A DNA stretch of 32,825 nucleotides from CAYXLI01 sp964464925 (GTDB taxonomy: Bacteria > Acidobacteriota > Terriglobia > Bryobacterales > Bryobacteraceae). The stretch is from contig CAYXLI010000048.1 in NCBI GenBank assembly GCA_964464925.1, positions 1 to 32,825 of the forward strand. The letters run 5' to 3'. Position 1 is the stretch's first letter. Every line of letters begins with the position of its first letter. The translations under genes were made by a program, and so were the position numbers. The notes below the pieces were generated by a model. The model was not told where the DNA came from, searched no databases, and saw nothing but the letters and a program-made list of their open reading frames with translations. This document shows, one piece after another, positions 30,055 through 32,825 of this stretch.

Positions 30055-31557
30055 ATGCTCCCCAAGCTCAGCAGCATGATTCGACCACTTCTGCAACGCG
30101 CCAGAGGTCTGCGTTGGCGGTTGACTCTGAGCTACATCCTCTTCTTCACGGTGCTATTGAGCTTTATCGGAGTGTTCTTCCGCAAGACTCTGGAGACCAT
30201 CTACTACGACCGTGCGCATGACTTGTTGACGGAGGAGTGGGCTGCGGTCAAGGGCTATCTGCGCGTCGAAAAGGGCAAGCTGAACTGGTACTACGATTCG
30301 CAGGATCCCGAAGAAGGACTTATTGTAGGACGCCTGCAGCAGATCTTCATGATTGCGGACGCAACGGGCACACAGATGGATTCCTCGTCAAAGTATGACG
30401 AGTTGCTGAATCCGGAGTCGGCAGAGGAGATCAGGCGCATTCTGAAATCCCAGCGTGCCAACTGGCGCATCACGCGGACGAAGGATGGCGAGAATGTCCT
30501 GATGCGATCGGGACTCTTCATCGATGAGAAGCGGTGGTTCTATGTTGCCATCGGGAGATCTCTGGCGGAAGGCGATAAGGTAATCGATAAGTTCACGCGC
30601 GATTACTTTCTCTTACTGCCGGTGCTGATCTTGAGCTGCAGCCTGCTCGGGTGGTTCGTGAGCGGGCGGGCGTTGCGGCCGGTGAACGACCTGGCTAGAA
30701 CGGCAAAGCGAATTACCGGAAGCAATCTGAACACGCAGATCCCGCGGCGGGGCGCAAATGACGAGTTGGACCGCCTGATCGATTCGTTTAACCGGATGAT
30801 CCAGCGGTTGAATGATTCCTTTACCCAGACGCGGCAATTCTCGACGGATGTGTCGCATGAATTGCGCACTCCGCTGACAGCACTCCGGGGCAATCTGGAA
30901 GTGGCGCTGTTCTCTGCAAACACAGTGGAACAGTATCGGGATGCAATTGTCGATGCGCTGCAGGACGTGGAAAGGCTCTCAGCGACGATTCGGGCGCTGT
31001 TGCTGCTATCGCAAGCCGAATCGGGGCAATTGGCGCTGCAGAGACAACATCTCGACCTGGCAGCCATTGTCGCCGACATTGTAGATCAGTTCCAAATTCC
31101 CGCCGAGGGCGCACACGTGACGCTCTCCGCCGATTTGCCGAAGGAAGCACCCATTTTCGCGGATCGTGTGCAGATGGAGCGCCTGGTTTCAAATCTGCTC
31201 TCCAACTCGATTAAATACACCCCGACAGGAGGGAAGGTTTTTGTGTCTTTGAAGCCTGCCATGGATGGATATGTGGAGTTCCGCATTTCCGACACCGGTC
31301 TCGGAATCGCTCCGGACCACCTGCCTCACATCTTCGACCGTTTCTATCGCGTGCCGACGGCGGAGAAGTCGCCTGAGAAGGGGCTGGGCCTGGGATTGAG
31401 TTTCGTGGCCTGGATTGTCAAGGCACACGGCGGGAAAATTGATGTAAGGAGTAAGCTGAGAGAAGGCACGACCTTCATCGTACGTCTGCCCGCAGAGACG
31501 CAACCTGCACCGGTAGCGAGCACGGTACCACAAGAAATTCATGAGCCTAGAAATTAG
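30055..31557 (+). CDS. membrane sensor histidine kinase (HAMP, HisKA, HATPase)
   Basis: A 500-residue protein. First membrane helix about 25-45 (LTLSYILFFTVLLSFIGVFF), a periplasmic sensor of about 135 residues, second helix near 183-200 (YFLLLPVLILSCSLLGWFVS). HAMP follows (RALRPVNDLARTAKRITGSN), then HisKA with H268 (FSTDVSHELRTPLTALRGNL). The ATP-binding domain shows N box NLLSNSIKYTPTG, G1 DTGLGIAPDH, F box IFDRFYR and G2 GLGLGLSFV. It phosphorylates the regulator encoded just upstream. Layout matches the CusS-like class. The ATG at 30055 touches the previous stop and has no separate binding site, so it is likely coupled; ATG at 30076 is possible. Its last 17 bases overlap the STAS gene. 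Confidence 0.93.
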   Translation: MLPKLSSMIRPLLQRARGLRWRLTLSYILFFTVLLSFIGVFFRKTLETIYYDRAHDLLTEEWAAVKGYLRVEKGKLNWYYDSQDPEEGLIVGRLQQIFMIADATGTQMDSSSKYDELLNPESAEEIRRILKSQRANWRITRTKDGENVLMRSGLFIDEKRWFYVAIGRSLAEGDKVIDKFTRDYFLLLPVLILSCSLLGWFVSGRALRPVNDLARTAKRITGSNLNTQIPRRGANDELDRLIDSFNRMIQRLNDSFTQTRQFSTDVSHELRTPLTALRGNLEVALFSANTVEQYRDAIVDALQDVERLSATIRALLLLSQAESGQLALQRQHLDLAAIVADIVDQFQIPAEGAHVTLSADLPKEAPIFADRVQMERLVSNLLSNSIKYTPTGGKVFVSLKPAMDGYVEFRISDTGLGIAPDHLPHIFDRFYRVPTAEKSPEKGLGLGLSFVAWIVKAHGGKIDVRSKLREGTTFIVRLPAETQPAPVASTVPQEIHEPRN

Positions 31558-31942
31558 CAAAGACATCAAAGAAGGCATTGTTATTCTTTCGCTCAACGGC
31601 CGCCTGATTGTGGGCGAGCCCGTTACGAAACTCCGGGCGACGATCAACGAATCGCTCGCGGAAGGTCTCTCCAAGATTGTTCTGAACCTGAAAGACGTGG
31701 ATTACATCGACAGCACCGGCTTGGGCGGAATGGTAATTTGCCACACGACGCTGGAGAAGGCCGGAGGCGGATTGAGGCTGGTCTACGTGAACCGGAGGAA
31801 TATGGAACTGCTTGAGTTGACGAATCTGACCAAAGTCTTCGGAATCTTCGAAGACGAGCAGAACGCAGTCAACAGCTTTTTCCCCGGTAGAGAGATCAAA
31901 AAATTCGATGTGCTGAGCTTCGTGAAGGAAGAGCAGCAATAG
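31541..31942 (+). CDS. STAS-domain anti-anti-sigma factor-like protein
   Basis: A 133-residue protein: VILSLNGRLIVGEPVTKLRA, IVLNLKDVDYIDSTGLGGMV, GGGLRLVYVNRRNMELLELT, VFGIFEDEQNAVNSF. The motif DSTGLGG with S58 is the phosphorylation site of SpoIIAA/RsbV-type antagonists. Such proteins bind a kinase anti-sigma factor when unphosphorylated. The C-terminal 20 residues (GREIKKFDVLSFVKEEQQ) extend past the usual domain. The ATG at 31541 lies inside the histidine kinase gene in another frame, 17 bases before its stop; this overlap is unusually long for a coupled pair and links the STAS protein to the two-component system. No RsbW-type kinase is nearby. Confidence 0.88.
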   Translation: MSLEISKDIKEGIVILSLNGRLIVGEPVTKLRATINESLAEGLSKIVLNLKDVDYIDSTGLGGMVICHTTLEKAGGGLRLVYVNRRNMELLELTNLTKVFGIFEDEQNAVNSFFPGREIKKFDVLSFVKEEQQ

Positions 31943-31984
31943 AACTTTTTCTGGGCTGTTTTCGGATCCGATACTGGAGGAATC

Positions 31985-32446
31985 ATGCTACAGACCGGCG
32001 AGCGAGCACCGGATATTCTGCTGCCTGACGTTCACGGCAAGGTCACCGCATTGGAGCATTTCTACGTCCGTCCCCAGGATCCGGTCCTGGTGGCGATCTT
32101 CAAGGTGAGCTGTCCTACGTGCCAGTTCACGCTGCCGTTTCTGGAGAGATTGTCGCGCGAGCGCGTGCAGATTGTGGGTATCAGCCAGGACGACGCGGCC
32201 GCCACGAAGGCCTTTGCCGCTCACTACCATCTAACCTTTCCGATCCTGGTGGATGCCTCGCCATATCCGGTCAGCAGCGGCTTTCGAGTGACGAGCGTTC
32301 CATCGATGTTCCTGATTCGGGAAGATGGAATTATTGAGTGGGAAAGCGCCGGCTTCATCAGGACCGAGTTCGAAGAACTCGGCCATAGACTACATATCAG
32401 CGTGTTCCGGGCGGATGATCCGATTCCCGAGCACAAGGCTGGTTGA
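31985..32446 (+). CDS. thioredoxin-fold redoxin (AhpC/TSA-like)
   Basis: A 153-residue cytoplasmic protein: MLQTGERAPDILLPDVHGKV, then VLVAIFKVSCPTCQFTLPFL with the active-site pair C43-P-T-C46, IVGISQDDAAATKAFAAHYH, TFPILVDASPYPVSSGFRVT, and SVPSMFLIREDGIIEW (the cis-Pro loop VPSMF). Two cysteines in CxxC form indicate a thioredoxin-like reductase or a peroxiredoxin of the TlpA/AhpC clan; the substrate is unknown. GGAGG precedes the ATG by 6 bases. It is 42 bases after the STAS gene on the same strand. Confidence 0.88.
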   Translation: MLQTGERAPDILLPDVHGKVTALEHFYVRPQDPVLVAIFKVSCPTCQFTLPFLERLSRERVQIVGISQDDAAATKAFAAHYHLTFPILVDASPYPVSSGFRVTSVPSMFLIREDGIIEWESAGFIRTEFEELGHRLHISVFRADDPIPEHKAG

Positions 32447-32460
32447 AGCTCCAAAAACTA

Positions 32461-32477
32461 GGCTCCCGGGCGGAGCC
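32461..32477. terminator. hairpin between the redoxin gene and nuoI
   Basis: GGCTCC (32461-32466) pairs with GGAGCC (32472-32477). On the plus strand no T-run follows; on the minus strand the hairpin is followed by TAGTTTTT (complement of 32453-32460), so if it terminates at all it does so leftwards, where no gene needs it. Confidence 0.35.
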
Positions 32478-32499
32478 TGAGATAATCTAGATAGAAAGC

Positions 32500-32825
32500 A
32501 TGGCAAAGATCAACGAAATCATCGGCTCGGCTGCGGCCATCGCCAAAGGAATGAGCGTCACGTTCCGGGAGATGATGCAGCCTACGCTGACGGAAGACTA
32601 CCCCGAGGCTCCGGCAATTTTTCAGGAGCGCTACCGCGGGGTACACGAACTGCAGCGCGATGAGAACGGCATGGAGAAGTGCGTGGCGTGCTTCCTATGT
32701 GCCGCGGCCTGCCCGGCCGATTGCATTTACATCGAAGCGGCGGAGAACACGGATTCCAAGCGCATCAGCGGCGGCGAGCGGTATGCAGAGGTTTACAATA
32801 TCGACTACAACCGCTGCATCTTCTG
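32500..32825 (+). CDS. nuoI: NADH-quinone oxidoreductase subunit I (partial, cut by window end)
   Basis: The first 108 codons are visible: MAKINEIIGSAAAIAKGMSV, FREMMQPTLTEDYPEAPAIF, RYRGVHELQRDENGMEKCVA, CFLCAAACPADCIYIEAAEN, then RYAEVYNIDYNRCIF at the edge. CVACFLCAAACP is the first of two 4Fe-4S cluster motifs; the second begins with the final Cys-Ile-Phe (CIFCxxC). NuoI is the two-cluster ferredoxin-like arm subunit of complex I. PTLTEDYPEAPAIFQERYRG is strongly conserved in the family. No other nuo gene lies on the left, so it either starts a downstream nuo run or is a stand-alone copy. There is no strong Shine-Dalgarno (AGAAAG). Confidence 0.92.
   Translation, partial: MAKINEIIGSAAAIAKGMSVTFREMMQPTLTEDYPEAPAIFQERYRGVHELQRDENGMEKCVACFLCAAACPADCIYIEAAENTDSKRISGGERYAEVYNIDYNRCIF

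Overview
The window looks like a chromosomal stretch of an Acidobacteriota genome, most likely of the Solibacter/Bryobacter type. This is inferred from gene content only. The window has about 58-60% G+C by eye. It carries a 1146-residue carboxypeptidase-regulatory-domain/TonB-type outer membrane protein, a PEP-CTERM protein, a remnant of a TPR-type Ser/Thr kinase, ECF sigma factors, a Tad fragment and a separate nuoI, a mix characteristic of that group. No phage, CRISPR array, rRNA or tRNA was seen.

Layout. 1-1130 is a graveyard: an IS256-type transposase remnant, the last ~28 codons of an ECF sigma factor and a truncated ureF that abuts it. 1375-2091 is a PEP-CTERM secreted protein with a strong terminator. 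2702-4513 is a secreted S41 peptidase. 4566-6971 (minus) is a four-gene unit: dacB-type D-Ala-D-Ala carboxypeptidase, FmdB-type zinc ribbon and two small proteins. It is divergent, with only 24 bp between start codons, from an unknown exported protein (6996-7649). An MFS transporter and an exported TPR protein follow on the minus strand, then the large TonB-type receptor (10050-13490). 13574-13820 is a compact promoter-small ORF-terminator unit whose leader matches the complement of the 16S rRNA 3' end; it precedes rpmE.

A minus-strand ECF sigma / short anti-sigma / CnrX-Spy-like operon (15514-14139) resembles an envelope-stress or metal-sensing module. Next come a secreted acetamidase/formamidase-like protein and a small catalase sharing one probable promoter with a palindrome over its -10 box, a wrecked Ser/Thr kinase, a CHASE2 protein and a Lys/Ser-rich exported protein. 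The plus strand then carries an NAD-dependent epimerase, a small membrane protein, a LolA-like protein and an HGSNAT/DUF1624-type membrane acetyltransferase. The minus strand carries a pentapeptide-repeat protein, a partial Tad locus (cpaB-tadB-tadC) and YifB/ComM. A decayed second YifB copy lies just beyond. The right end is a plus-strand run: OmpR-type response regulator, HAMP histidine kinase, overlapping STAS protein, redoxin and the start of nuoI.

The themes that stand out are several genes whose -10 box sits at leaderless distance from the start codon, an unusual number of palindromes or hairpins overlapping promoters or ribosome binding sites, and four to six decayed genes. The best candidate for something undescribed is the 13574-13820 small-ORF unit. 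All database-level identifications are from memory of family motifs and were not searched.
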